Source of the DNA: Candidatus Eisenbergiella stercorigallinarum
Lineage (GTDB): Bacteria; Bacillota; Clostridia; Lachnospirales; Lachnospiraceae
Direction of reading: 5' to 3'
DNA: 9,243 bases
Assembly (NCBI GenBank): GCA_019120525.1
Contig: DWUW01000345.1
Coordinates: 1 to 9,243 of the forward strand
The notes under the pieces: generated by a model
What the model saw: only the letters and a program-made list of their open reading frames with translations
Database searches by the model: none
Told to the model about the DNA's origin: nothing
Program-made: the position numbers and the translations under genes
Part shown: piece after piece, positions 1-5,776 of the stretch
How positions within the stretch are numbered: the stretch's first letter is position 1
How the letters are laid out: every line of letters starts with the position of its first letter

Positions 1-383
1 TTTTCATAGAGATACTGGATCCGCTTTTTCATGGCGGTATACTGTCTTTCCTCTTTCGCCTTTGCCGCGTCATAATCCTTCTGCGCCTGGCCGATCTGTT
101 CCTCTGTATCGGCGATCTCCTCCTCCATCAGTTCGACGCTGACCATGATCTCCGCGATCTGGCCCGTCAGCTCGCCGATCTGGGCGTCCACATCCTCTTT
201 CTCTCCGGACAGGTCGCTGATCTGGTCGTTCAGGGCGTCCAGTTCGCTCTGTGTGCTGTTTTTCTGGCTTTCCTTTTCCTGTCTCTGCTTTTTCAGCTCG
301 CTGCTGCTGGTCGCGTACACCGGCTGAACCGATAGGGCCGCGGTCATCAGAGCCAAAAACAGGCTGAAAAGTTTCTTTCGCAT
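1..383 (-). CDS. Exported coiled-coil peptidoglycan hydrolase, N-terminal part (CwlO/PcsB-like), cut by window edge
   Basis: Only the first 127 codons are present; the rest lies beyond the left edge. Residues 1-24 form a signal peptide: basic MRKK, a hydrophobic core, and a VYA cleavage site before TSSSEL. From about residue 28 the chain is a charged, Gln/Glu/Lys-rich heptad-like coiled coil, ending at the window edge in MKKRIQYLYE. That wording is typical of the coiled-coil regulatory region of CwlO/PcsB-type cell-wall hydrolases. In those proteins this region is followed by an NlpC/P60, CHAP or M23 catalytic domain, which cannot be seen here, so the enzyme class is open. The protein should be secreted and act at the septum or side wall, often under FtsEX control (family knowledge). 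The start is supported by an AAGGG site 7 nt upstream. It follows asnS by 93 bp on the same strand and I found no convincing promoter of its own. Confidence 0.8.
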   Translation of the reverse strand, partial: MRKKLFSLFLALMTAALSVQPVYATSSSELKKQRQEKESQKNSTQSELDALNDQISDLSGEKEDVDAQIGELTGQIAEIMVSVELMEEEIADTEEQIGQAQKDYDAAKAKEERQYTAMKKRIQYLYE

Positions 384-440
384 ATCCTGTCCCTTCTTTA
401 TCGCAATATGTGTATGACAGTCCCAAATCTGAAAGCGCCT

Positions 441-465
441 CGAAGGCCCGGTACTCCGGCCTTCG
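441..465 (-). terminator. Strong hairpin between asnS and the hydrolase gene, without a U-tract
   Basis: Read on the minus strand, CGAAGGCCGG, loop AGTA and CCGG-G-CCTTCG form a 10-bp stem with one bulged G, starting 11 nt after the asnS stop codon. No run of U follows, so it is not a textbook rho-independent terminator. It may be a partial terminator, or a 3' stabiliser that separates expression of asnS from the gene behind it. Confidence 0.4.
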
Positions 466-476
466 GGGAAACGGAA

Positions 477-1874
477 TTACAGGTCGCAGTTCTTCACGGT
501 TCTGGGGAACGGGATCACGTCCCGGATATTTCCCATGCCGGTCAGGTACATGACGCAGCGTTCAAACCCAAGCCCGAAGCCGGCGTGGCGGGCAGAGCCG
601 TAGCGGCGCAGATCCAGGTAAAACTCGTAATCCTCCCGGTTCAGCCCAAGCTCGTCCATCCTCTTTTCCAGAAGCTCCAGCTTATCCTCTCTCTGGCTTC
701 CGCCGATGATCTCGCCGATGCCGGGCACCAGGCAGTCCATGGCGGCAACGGTCTTTCCGTCCTCGTTCAGCTTCATATAGAAGGCCTTGATCTCCTTCGG
801 ATAATCCGTCACGAACACCGGGCGCTTGAATTCCTTTTCGGTCAGGAAACGCTCGTGCTCTGTCTGCAGGTCGCTGCCCCAGTGTACTTTATATTCAAAT
901 TCATCGTTGTGCTTTTCCAGGATCCTGATGGCCTCGGTATAGGTCACATGGCCAAAATCAGAGTTCAGTACGTGCTGAAGCCGCTCGATCAGGCCCTTAT
1001 CCACGAACTGGTTGAAAAACGCCATCTCCTCCGGCGCGTTCTCCAGCACATAGCGGATGATATATTTCAGCATGCTTTCCGCCAGGATCATGTCGTCCTT
1101 CAGGTCGGCGAAGCACATCTCCGGCTCGATCATCCAGAACTCGGCAGCGTGGCGGGTGGTGTTGGAATTTTCCGCGCGGAAGGTAGGGCCGAAGGTGTAG
1201 ACATTCCGGAAGGCAAAGGCATAGGTCTCCGCATCCAGCTGGCCGCTCACCGTCAGGTTGGTGGGCTTTCCGAAGAAGTCCTGGCTGTAGTCCACTTTTC
1301 CGTCCGCCGTCTTCGGCACGTTCGCAAGATCCATAGTGGTCACCTGGAACATCTCTCCCGCGCCTTCGCAGTCGCTTCCGGTGATCAGAGGGGTATGCAC
1401 GTAAACGAAGCCCCTCTCCTGGAAGAAGCGGTGGATGGCGTAAGCCGCAAGGGAACGGACACGGAATACCGCCTGGAAGGTGTTGGTCCTCGCCCGCAGA
1501 TGGGAAATGGTGCGCAGGTATTCGAAGCTGTGGCGCTTCTTCTGAAGCGGATAATCGGACGGGGACGCGCCCTCCACCACGACCTCCTGTGCCTGCATTT
1601 CAATGGGCTGCTTCGCGCCCGGGGTCTCCACGATGGTTCCGGTCACGATGACCGCAGCTCCCACGCCGATTTTCGCGATGGAGGAAAAGTCAGCCATTTG
1701 ATCGGAATAAACCACCTGCAGCGGCTCAAAAAAGCTGCCATCGTTTACCACCAGGAAGCCGAAGGTTTTGGAATCCCGGTTGCTCCTTACCCAGCCGCCG
1801 ACCGTCACGGTTTTTCCGGCGTAGCTTCCTTTTTCTCTGAACAGATCTCTGATATTTGTCAGTTCCATTGTCAT
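477..1874 (-). CDS. asnS: Asparaginyl-tRNA synthetase (class IIb)
   Basis: It charges tRNA-Asn with asparagine in the cytoplasm using ATP. The 465-residue length is usual for the bacterial enzyme. Residues about 20-105 are the OB-fold anticodon-binding domain (KTVTVGGWVRSNRDSK). The class II core follows, with motif 1 near 149-163 (FFQERGFVYVHTPLIT), motif 2 at 232-252 (FRAEN...TRHAAEFWMIEPE) and motif 3 at 432-458 (GFGLGFERCVMYLTG, then IRDVIPFPR). All key motifs are intact. ATG 1874 has an AAGGGG site only 3 nt away; ATG 1868 (protein MELTNIRDL) sits 9 nt from it and matches the start of homologs as I remember them, so the true start may be 1868. The gene follows the lipoprotein by 51 bp with no terminator, which suggests co-transcription. 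No T-box leader fits in that gap. Confidence 0.97.
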   Translation of the reverse strand: MTMELTNIRDLFREKGSYAGKTVTVGGWVRSNRDSKTFGFLVVNDGSFFEPLQVVYSDQMADFSSIAKIGVGAAVIVTGTIVETPGAKQPIEMQAQEVVVEGASPSDYPLQKKRHSFEYLRTISHLRARTNTFQAVFRVRSLAAYAIHRFFQERGFVYVHTPLITGSDCEGAGEMFQVTTMDLANVPKTADGKVDYSQDFFGKPTNLTVSGQLDAETYAFAFRNVYTFGPTFRAENSNTTRHAAEFWMIEPEMCFADLKDDMILAESMLKYIIRYVLENAPEEMAFFNQFVDKGLIERLQHVLNSDFGHVTYTEAIRILEKHNDEFEYKVHWGSDLQTEHERFLTEKEFKRPVFVTDYPKEIKAFYMKLNEDGKTVAAMDCLVPGIGEIIGGSQREDKLELLEKRMDELGLNREDYEFYLDLRRYGSARHAGFGLGFERCVMYLTGMGNIRDVIPFPRTVKNCDL

Positions 1875-1925
1875 AAACCCCTTTTTCTGCCGTTACCGGC
1901 CATATTTTTTCTGTCGTTTCAGGCC

Positions 1926-3179
1926 TTATTCAGCGGCCTGCGCGCTTTCTGTCTCTTCGGCTTCCGTTCCCGCCGCTTCCGGCTGCGCGGTTTCCGTCTC
2001 TTCGGCTTCCGTTCCCGCCGCTTCCGTCTCCGGCTCCACATCCACTATCTCCGCGTTTTCCAGGAGGAAATCCAGGACCTTCTCCGTGAGCATGTATTCC
2101 CGGTATCCTTCCACGTCCAGAGCCTCCCGGTAAGCGTCTGCGTCCTCGTAGCCCATGGAAACGGCATTGGCCTCAATCTCTTCATCCAGCTCTCCGTCCG
2201 TCACCTCTATGCCCTCCGCTTCCGCGACGGCCTGCATGGTGATGAGCTGCTTTGCCGCGTCCCCGGCTGACTCCCGGACAGCCTCTTCAGAAGTGCCGTT
2301 CAGGCTGAGGAAGGTTTCCAGATCGTATCCGTACATGGATGCGTAATAATTCATATTGTCGATGAGCCTGCCGTAATAGCGGTCCGTCATATCCTCCGGA
2401 GGATCCTGCAGCTTGGCGTTGTTCATGACCGTCTCCAGGACGGCCACCTCGGCCTCCGCGTCATGGTTTGCCTGCTGCTCTTCCATCAGCAGGTCATAGG
2501 CGTACTGCCGGTATTCCTCCACCGTTTCCGCGCCCACGCCAAGGCCCTGGACGAATTCGTCCGTCAGCTCGGGAAGGGTCTCCACGCTGATGCTATTCAC
2601 GGTGACGGTGAACACCGCGTCCTTTCCCGCCACATCCGTTCCGTGGTAATCCTCAGGGAAGGTCACGGCAACGTCACGGGTCTCGCCCGTCTCGGCTCCG
2701 ATCAGCCCATCCTCAAAGCCGTCGATGAAGGAGCCTGAGCCGATGGCAAGATCATACCCCTGTGCCGTGCCTCCGTCAAAGGCCACGCCGTCGATCTTTC
2801 CTTCATAATCGATATTGACGATATCTCCCTCCTGTACGGGACGGTCCGTCACCTGCGTGGTAAGCATGTTGCTCTGCAGCACATAATCGATATAGCTGTC
2901 CAGATATTCATCCGTCACAACGGCAGCGTCCACGGACACCTTCACGCCCTTATATTCGCCAAGCGTCACATAATCCGATACGGTGATCCCGCTCAGGTAC
3001 GCCTCCGGGCCATAGTCCTCCATCCCCGCGTCGGTTCCTTCTTCCGCCGCGCTTTCTCCGGCGCTTTCCTGGGCCGTCTCCGCCGGATCCGTCTCCGCTT
3101 TGCCGCAGCCGACGGCAAAAGTGCCAAAAAGCGCCGCGCAGGCCGCAGCCAGCGCCGCTTTCCTGATCCATTTTTCCAT
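1926..3179 (-). CDS. Lipoprotein peptidyl-prolyl isomerase/chaperone of trigger-factor type (FKBP domain)
   Basis: The 417-residue protein looks like trigger factor without its ribosome-binding N-domain, re-targeted to the cell surface. Residues 1-24 are a lipoprotein signal ending in AVG before Cys25, which would be lipidated. An acidic linker covers about 27-56. The FKBP-type isomerase domain covers about 112-198 (GDIVNIDYEGKIDG, GSGSFIDGFEDGL, TFPEDYHG). The trigger-factor C-terminal helical chaperone region runs from about 204 (LPELTDEFVQ) to 380. The last 37 residues are an acidic tail with a near-perfect 15-residue duplication. Known relatives fold secreted proteins, so a role in folding exported proteins is inferred. 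The start fits the signal peptide, but the purine-rich GAGGAG touches the ATG with no spacer; AGAAAGGA about 11 nt upstream may be the working site. It is probably the first gene of a transcript running into asnS. Confidence 0.9.
   Translation of the reverse strand: MEKWIRKAALAAACAALFGTFAVGCGKAETDPAETAQESAGESAAEEGTDAGMEDYGPEAYLSGITVSDYVTLGEYKGVKVSVDAAVVTDEYLDSYIDYVLQSNMLTTQVTDRPVQEGDIVNIDYEGKIDGVAFDGGTAQGYDLAIGSGSFIDGFEDGLIGAETGETRDVAVTFPEDYHGTDVAGKDAVFTVTVNSISVETLPELTDEFVQGLGVGAETVEEYRQYAYDLLMEEQQANHDAEAEVAVLETVMNNAKLQDPPEDMTDRYYGRLIDNMNYYASMYGYDLETFLSLNGTSEEAVRESAGDAAKQLITMQAVAEAEGIEVTDGELDEEIEANAVSMGYEDADAYREALDVEGYREYMLTEKVLDFLLENAEIVDVEPETEAAGTEAEETETAQPEAAGTEAEETESAQAAE
1938..2026. repeat. 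Two tandem 44-bp copies, 45-bp period, in the 3' end of the lipoprotein gene
   Basis: Positions 1938-1981 and 1983-2026 are identical except at two positions (1945/1990 and 1950/1995). The period is a multiple of three, so the duplication keeps frame and encodes EAAGTEAEETETAQP followed by EAAGTEAEETESAQ. The unit itself contains smaller internal echoes of gcttccg/ttccg. Confidence 0.95.
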
Positions 3180-3198
3180 CTCCTCTTTTTTCCTTTCT

Positions 3199-3214
3199 GC
3201 CGCCGGGCGGCGGC
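3199..3214 (-). other. Small GC hairpin in the leader of the lipoprotein mRNA
   Basis: GCCGCC, loop of four, GGCGGC form a perfect 6-bp stem just before the ribosome-binding region of the lipoprotein gene. It could tune translation. A similar hairpin lies before the ribosome binding site of the divergent gene at 3425-3438. Confidence 0.4.
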
Positions 3215-3278
3215 TCCTTTCTCTTCTTCCCGCCGCCCTCCGGCAGCGTTTTTATCCCGCGTATCACATTGCTTTCTG

Positions 3279-3293
3279 AAAGGACTGTCCTTT
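3279..3293. promoter_or_regulatory. Perfect dyad over the predicted transcription start: candidate operator
   Basis: AAAGGAC-T-GTCCTTT is a perfect 7-bp inverted repeat around one central base. It directly abuts the -10 hexamer at 3294-3299 and is centred at 3286, within a base or so of the predicted +1 of the minus-strand promoter. That is a common place for a repressor site. A second, shorter dyad, CTTTC-T-GAAAG (3272-3282), overlaps its edge. No known regulator motif was recognised. Confidence 0.4.
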
Positions 3294-3302
3294 ATTGTAG
3301 CA
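3294..3302 (-). promoter_or_regulatory. Extended -10 promoter for the lipoprotein-asnS transcript
   Basis: On the minus strand TGCTACAAT matches the extended -10 pattern TGnTATAAT with one mismatch. The -35 candidate at 17-bp spacing (TTTCAC, 3322-3317) is weak, as is common for extended -10 promoters. It would give a leader of about 107 nt before the lipoprotein ATG. Confidence 0.55.
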
Positions 3303-3341
3303 TATTTTTTTCTCCCGTGAAACCCTTTTATTCTCTATCCC

Positions 3342-3370
3342 TTGCCTGGTCCGCGAAATTCTGTTACAAT
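3342..3370 (+). promoter_or_regulatory. SigA-type promoter for the small membrane protein gene
   Basis: TTGCCT at 3342-3347 and TACAAT at 3365-3370 are separated by exactly 17 bp. Transcription would start near 3377, giving a leader of about 83 nt before the GTG start. It lies back to back with the minus-strand promoter about 40 bp away. Confidence 0.7.
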
Positions 3371-3424
3371 GTGTTTGATTTCAGTCAGGACCCGCAGGAG
3401 CCTGCAAAACATCAAAGGAAAAAT

Positions 3425-3438
3425 GCCGCCTGGGCGGC
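3425..3438 (+). other. Small GC hairpin just before the ribosome binding site
   Basis: GCCGC, loop CTGG, GCGGC form a 5-bp stem six bases before the AGAGGAGG site at 3445-3452. It mirrors the hairpin in the leader of the divergent lipoprotein gene. Confidence 0.35.
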
Positions 3439-3444
3439 AGGAAA

Positions 3445-3452
3445 AGAGGAGG
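3445..3452 (+). promoter_or_regulatory. Ribosome binding site that fixes the GTG start at 3460
   Basis: AGAGGAGG is a near-perfect match to the 16S rRNA 3' end and sits 7 nt before GTG 3460. The first in-frame ATG comes only at the internal TVSML segment, after the membrane helix, so GTG is the clear choice. Confidence 0.85.
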
Positions 3453-3459
3453 TCGCTTC

Positions 3460-3939
3460 GTGAATCCCGTAACAATCGTACTATTGGTCATTCTGGCCGT
3501 ATTGATCATCGCCGTGGTGGCGCTGTATTTTTTCGGCAAAAAAGCGCAGAAAAAGCAGGAAGAACAGCAGCAGCAGATTGAAGCGTATAAGCAGACTGTA
3601 TCGATGCTGATCATAGACAAGAAAAGGATGAAGCTGAAGGACGCCGGGCTTCCCGATATTGTGATGGCACAGACGCCGAAGCTGCTGCGCCGGGCAAAGC
3701 TTCCTATTGTAAAGGCCAAGATCGGCCCGCAGATCATGACGCTGGTCTGCGAGGAAAGCATTTTCGATTCCGTGCCGGTGAAGAAAGAGGTCAAGGCCAC
3801 GGTGAGCGGCATCTATATCACCGCGGTCAAAGGACTTCATGGAAACACCCTTGCCAGGCCCGCCCAAAAGAAAAAGAGCTGGTTCAAGCGCCAGGTGGAA
3901 AAGCTTCAGGAAAAGGCAGGAGCGAAGCCGCTGAAATAA
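3460..3939 (+). CDS. Small one-pass membrane protein of unknown function
   Basis: 159 residues starting at GTG. Residues about 4-25 form one strong transmembrane helix (VTIVLLVILAVLIIAVVALY), followed by positive charges (GKKAQKK), so the N-terminus should be outside and the body in the cytoplasm. Residues about 27-46 are a Lys/Gln/Glu-rich likely coiled coil. A compact domain then runs to about 130 (SMLIIDKKRMKLKDAGLP, KAKIGPQIMTLVCEESIFDSVPVKKEVKATVSGIYIT), and the tail is basic. I recall similar uncharacterised proteins in Lachnospiraceae with the same IDKKRMKLKDAGLP and VSGIYITxVKG wording, but no assigned function. The gene has its own promoter and terminator and is divergent from the lipoprotein gene. 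A role in envelope or membrane scaffolding is only a guess from the topology. Confidence 0.88.
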   Translation: MNPVTIVLLVILAVLIIAVVALYFFGKKAQKKQEEQQQQIEAYKQTVSMLIIDKKRMKLKDAGLPDIVMAQTPKLLRRAKLPIVKAKIGPQIMTLVCEESIFDSVPVKKEVKATVSGIYITAVKGLHGNTLARPAQKKKSWFKRQVEKLQEKAGAKPLK

Positions 3940-3947
3940 GGACTTCG

Positions 3948-3982
3948 GCCGCAGACCATTCGTCGTCTGCGGCTCTTTTTTT
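3948..3982 (+). terminator. Rho-independent terminator after the small membrane protein gene
   Basis: GCCGCAGAC and GTCTGCGGC form a perfect 9-bp stem with an 8-nt loop, followed by TC and seven T (3976-3982). It lies 8 bp after the stop codon. The next gene starts only 32 bp after the T-run. Confidence 0.92.
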
Positions 3983-4014
3983 CAGAAGAGACACGCAAAG
4001 AGAAAGGAGTCGCC

Positions 4015-4593
4015 ATGTTCAAGGATCTGGTTATGAAAAACAGAAGCTTCCGCGGCTATGATGAAACGCGGAAACTCACGGAGGAGGAGCTGCTGGAGCT
4101 TGTGGACCTCACCCGCTATACGGCGTCCAGCGCCAATGCGCAGCCGTTAAAATATCACATCGCTTATGAAAAGGAAGAGGTGGACGCCATCCAGGCCCTG
4201 ACGAAGTGGGCCGCCGCCCTCCCGCAGCTTTCGCTTCCCTATCCGGGCCAATGTCCCACCGGCTTTATCGTGATCTGCCTGGACAAAAGCATCGCGCCGA
4301 ATGAAACCGCCTTCTTACGGGACGTAGGGATCGCCGCGCAGACCATCCTTCTGGCCGCGGCGGAAAAGGGCCTGGGCGGATGCATGATCGGAAATTTCAA
4401 CCGGGCCGCGCTGAAGGAGCTGATTCAGCTTCCTGAAAACGTAGAGCCCAATCTCGTGGTCGCCATCGGAAAGCCCGCGGAGAAGGTCGTCCTCACGGAG
4501 GCGGGTGCCGACGGAAATACGCGCTATTACAGAGACGAAACGGGGACGGTGCATTTCGTTCCCAAGCGCGCGCTGAAGGATATTTTGTTGTAA
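4015..4593 (+). CDS. Short nitroreductase-family flavoprotein
   Basis: 192 residues, usual for the short branch of the FMN-dependent nitroreductase superfamily. These are cytoplasmic dimers that reduce nitro compounds, quinones or flavins with NAD(P)H. Visible marks are the N-terminal FMN phosphate-binding RSFRGYDE (residues 10-17), the ASSANAQPLKY stretch near 37-47 that matches the S-x-x-N-x-Q-P flavin pocket, a helix GIAAQTILLAAAEKGLGGCMIG near 104-125, and the closing HFVPKRALKDILL typical of this subgroup. The substrate cannot be told. The start is supported by AGAAAGGAG 5 nt upstream. It starts 32 bp behind a strong terminator, which leaves little room for a separate promoter; none was recognised. 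It may depend on read-through from the upstream gene or on a promoter inside it. Confidence 0.88.
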   Translation: MFKDLVMKNRSFRGYDETRKLTEEELLELVDLTRYTASSANAQPLKYHIAYEKEEVDAIQALTKWAAALPQLSLPYPGQCPTGFIVICLDKSIAPNETAFLRDVGIAAQTILLAAAEKGLGGCMIGNFNRAALKELIQLPENVEPNLVVAIGKPAEKVVLTEAGADGNTRYYRDETGTVHFVPKRALKDILL

Positions 4594-4617
4594 AAAGTGC
4601 AGGCCGGGCAGCTTCCA

Positions 4618-5482
4618 TCACAGCTCTTTCAGCAGGAAAGCCATATAGAGGGGGAGCGTAAGAAGCTGTCCGTCGCGTCCCACATTACTGTCTCCCAGCT
4701 TGATCGCGTGGCTGACATGATATTTTTCAGGATGGCGCAGGATCGTTCTGGTGCTTTTCGTATTTCCGGTGGCTGCTTTGACCTCCACCAGAGTGCATTG
4801 CCCTTTATAACGGATCACAAAGTCCACCTCCAAACCGCTGTCTTTATGGAAGTAGTAGAGTTTTCGTCCCATCTTGCCGAAAATATCAGCAATCAGGTTT
4901 TCAAAGATCGCCCCTTTATAGCCATGGAGGTTTCCTCTCAGGATGTCATACTGTGTGCCGTCCTCCAGCATGCTGACAAAAAGGCCGCAGTCGCTCATAT
5001 ACACCTTGAATACATCCTCTTTGGCATTTCCATCCAGAGGCAGTTCCGTAATGTTCAGATTGTAGCAGCGGACAATATCCCTCTGGATCTGCAGCACTTC
5101 GTCCATCCGCTTTGTGTCCACAAAGGTCTGCACGGCGTCCGGCATGCCGCCGACAACCGCGTATTGCAGAAGCAGCTGTCTCATGCGGCTGTGCAGAGCC
5201 TCCGGAACAGGCATTTCCTTTTCCAGACATTTCTTCAGCCGGCAGGGAACCGGTTCCGATCACGTCGTAACGCCCATCCGTCCGAAAAAATTTCAGCGCG
5301 GTCCTGGCTTCCGGGCATTCCTGAATCTCGTCCAGAATCAGGACTGTGCTGCCGCTCTCAAATACCGCTTCCCTTCCCAGAAGAGCGGACAGCATCATCA
5401 CGATTGTATCCACATCCAGGGCCCCGGCAAATACGGAAGCATAGTCCGGGTTTTCATAAAAAAATATAATTTTTTCAAATGA
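4618..5482 (-). pseudogene. Decayed AAA_14/DUF4143 ATP-binding protein
   Basis: Intact members run about 400-480 residues: P-loop ATPase first, DUF4143 nuclease-like domain last. Here the upstream frame reads SFEKIIFFYENPDYASVFAGALDV, then the Walker B and sensor-1 region STVLILDEIQECPEA...IGTGSL (ending at 5243). The match then jumps to another frame with LKKCLEKEMPVPEALH (from 5238), followed by YAVVGGMPDAVQTF. Near 5070, RDIVR joins straight to CYNLNITELPLDGN. As I know the family, about 50-60 residues are missing at each junction. The DUF4143 end is well kept (GAIFENLIADIFGKMGRKLYYFHKDSGLEVDFVIRYKGQ, VEVKA). No Walker A (GxxGxGKT-like) sequence is seen in any frame upstream, and a stop cuts the frame at 5525-5527. 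The C-terminal 198 residues remain open from ATG 5214, but that piece has no ATPase core. Confidence 0.85.
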
Positions 5483-5590
5483 CTTTTTTCTATTGTATGA
5501 CAGTTTTTTAAATAACTTTTGTTGTTAATCATCAACTTTTCCAAGCGACTTTCGTCATAAAATATTAACTTTTTCGTGTTCCGCAGTCCG
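5456..5590. other. AT-rich stretch behind the ATPase remnant with recurring ACTTT motifs
   Basis: This stretch is far richer in A/T than the GC-rich surroundings. On the plus strand ACTTT occurs at 5482, 5515, 5535, 5548 and 5568, giving gaps of 33, 20, 13 and 20, so two interleaved series share a 33-bp step. Sequence outside the motif is only loosely conserved (about 21 of 33 between the second and third units). It partly overlaps the broken 5' end of the ATPase remnant and contains no recognisable gene. Confidence 0.4.
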
Positions 5591-5686
5591 CTCCGTCAAT
5601 GCGCAGAAAAAAAATTGACTTCGCCGGCACGTCGGACCGGACAGAAAAGCAGAAAAAGAAAAGCGTCAATGATCGCCCCCACCCGC

Positions 5687-5729
5687 AAAAACGAATCGGA
5701 ACCGGCGCGCTTATCACGCGCCGGTTCCG
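5687..5729 (-). terminator. Terminator behind the rhamnosidase gene
   Basis: CGGAACCGGCGCG and CGCGCCGGTTCCG (5697-5709 and 5717-5729) form a perfect 13-bp stem with a 7-nt loop. On the minus strand five T follow at 5691-5687, after a 5-nt gap. It lies about 47 bp after the rhamnosidase stop. The gap before the T-run makes it less than ideal, but the stem is very strong. Confidence 0.8.
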
Positions 5730-5776
5730 GCTGTATCTGGTCACTTTCCTTCTTTCATTTATACAATGCCGCAGGC

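Noticed and set aside
384..476. Promoter TTGGGA-N18-GATAAA upstream of the hydrolase gene
   Set aside because: Both boxes are poor matches, and the start point would fall inside the ribosome binding site, leaving no usable leader.
1875..1925. Terminator between the lipoprotein gene and asnS
   Set aside because: Only a 4-bp GCCG/CGGC stem is present and no U-run follows on the coding strand.
408..2270. Open reading frame of 620 codons on the plus strand across asnS and the lipoprotein gene
   Set aside because: It lies antisense to two genes with clear family motifs, has no good ribosome binding site, and its product has low-complexity Arg/Phe repeats that mirror the duplicated acidic tail. 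GC-rich codon bias explains the open frame.
4597..5469. Plus-strand open frame of 290 codons across the ATPase remnant
   Set aside because: The opposite strand carries recognisable Walker B and DUF4143 motifs, whereas this frame encodes nothing recognisable.
5525..5776. Transposase, integrase or attachment site that could explain the decayed ATPase and AT-rich island
   Set aside because: No insertion-sequence ends, target duplications, tRNA gene or recombinase fragments were visible.
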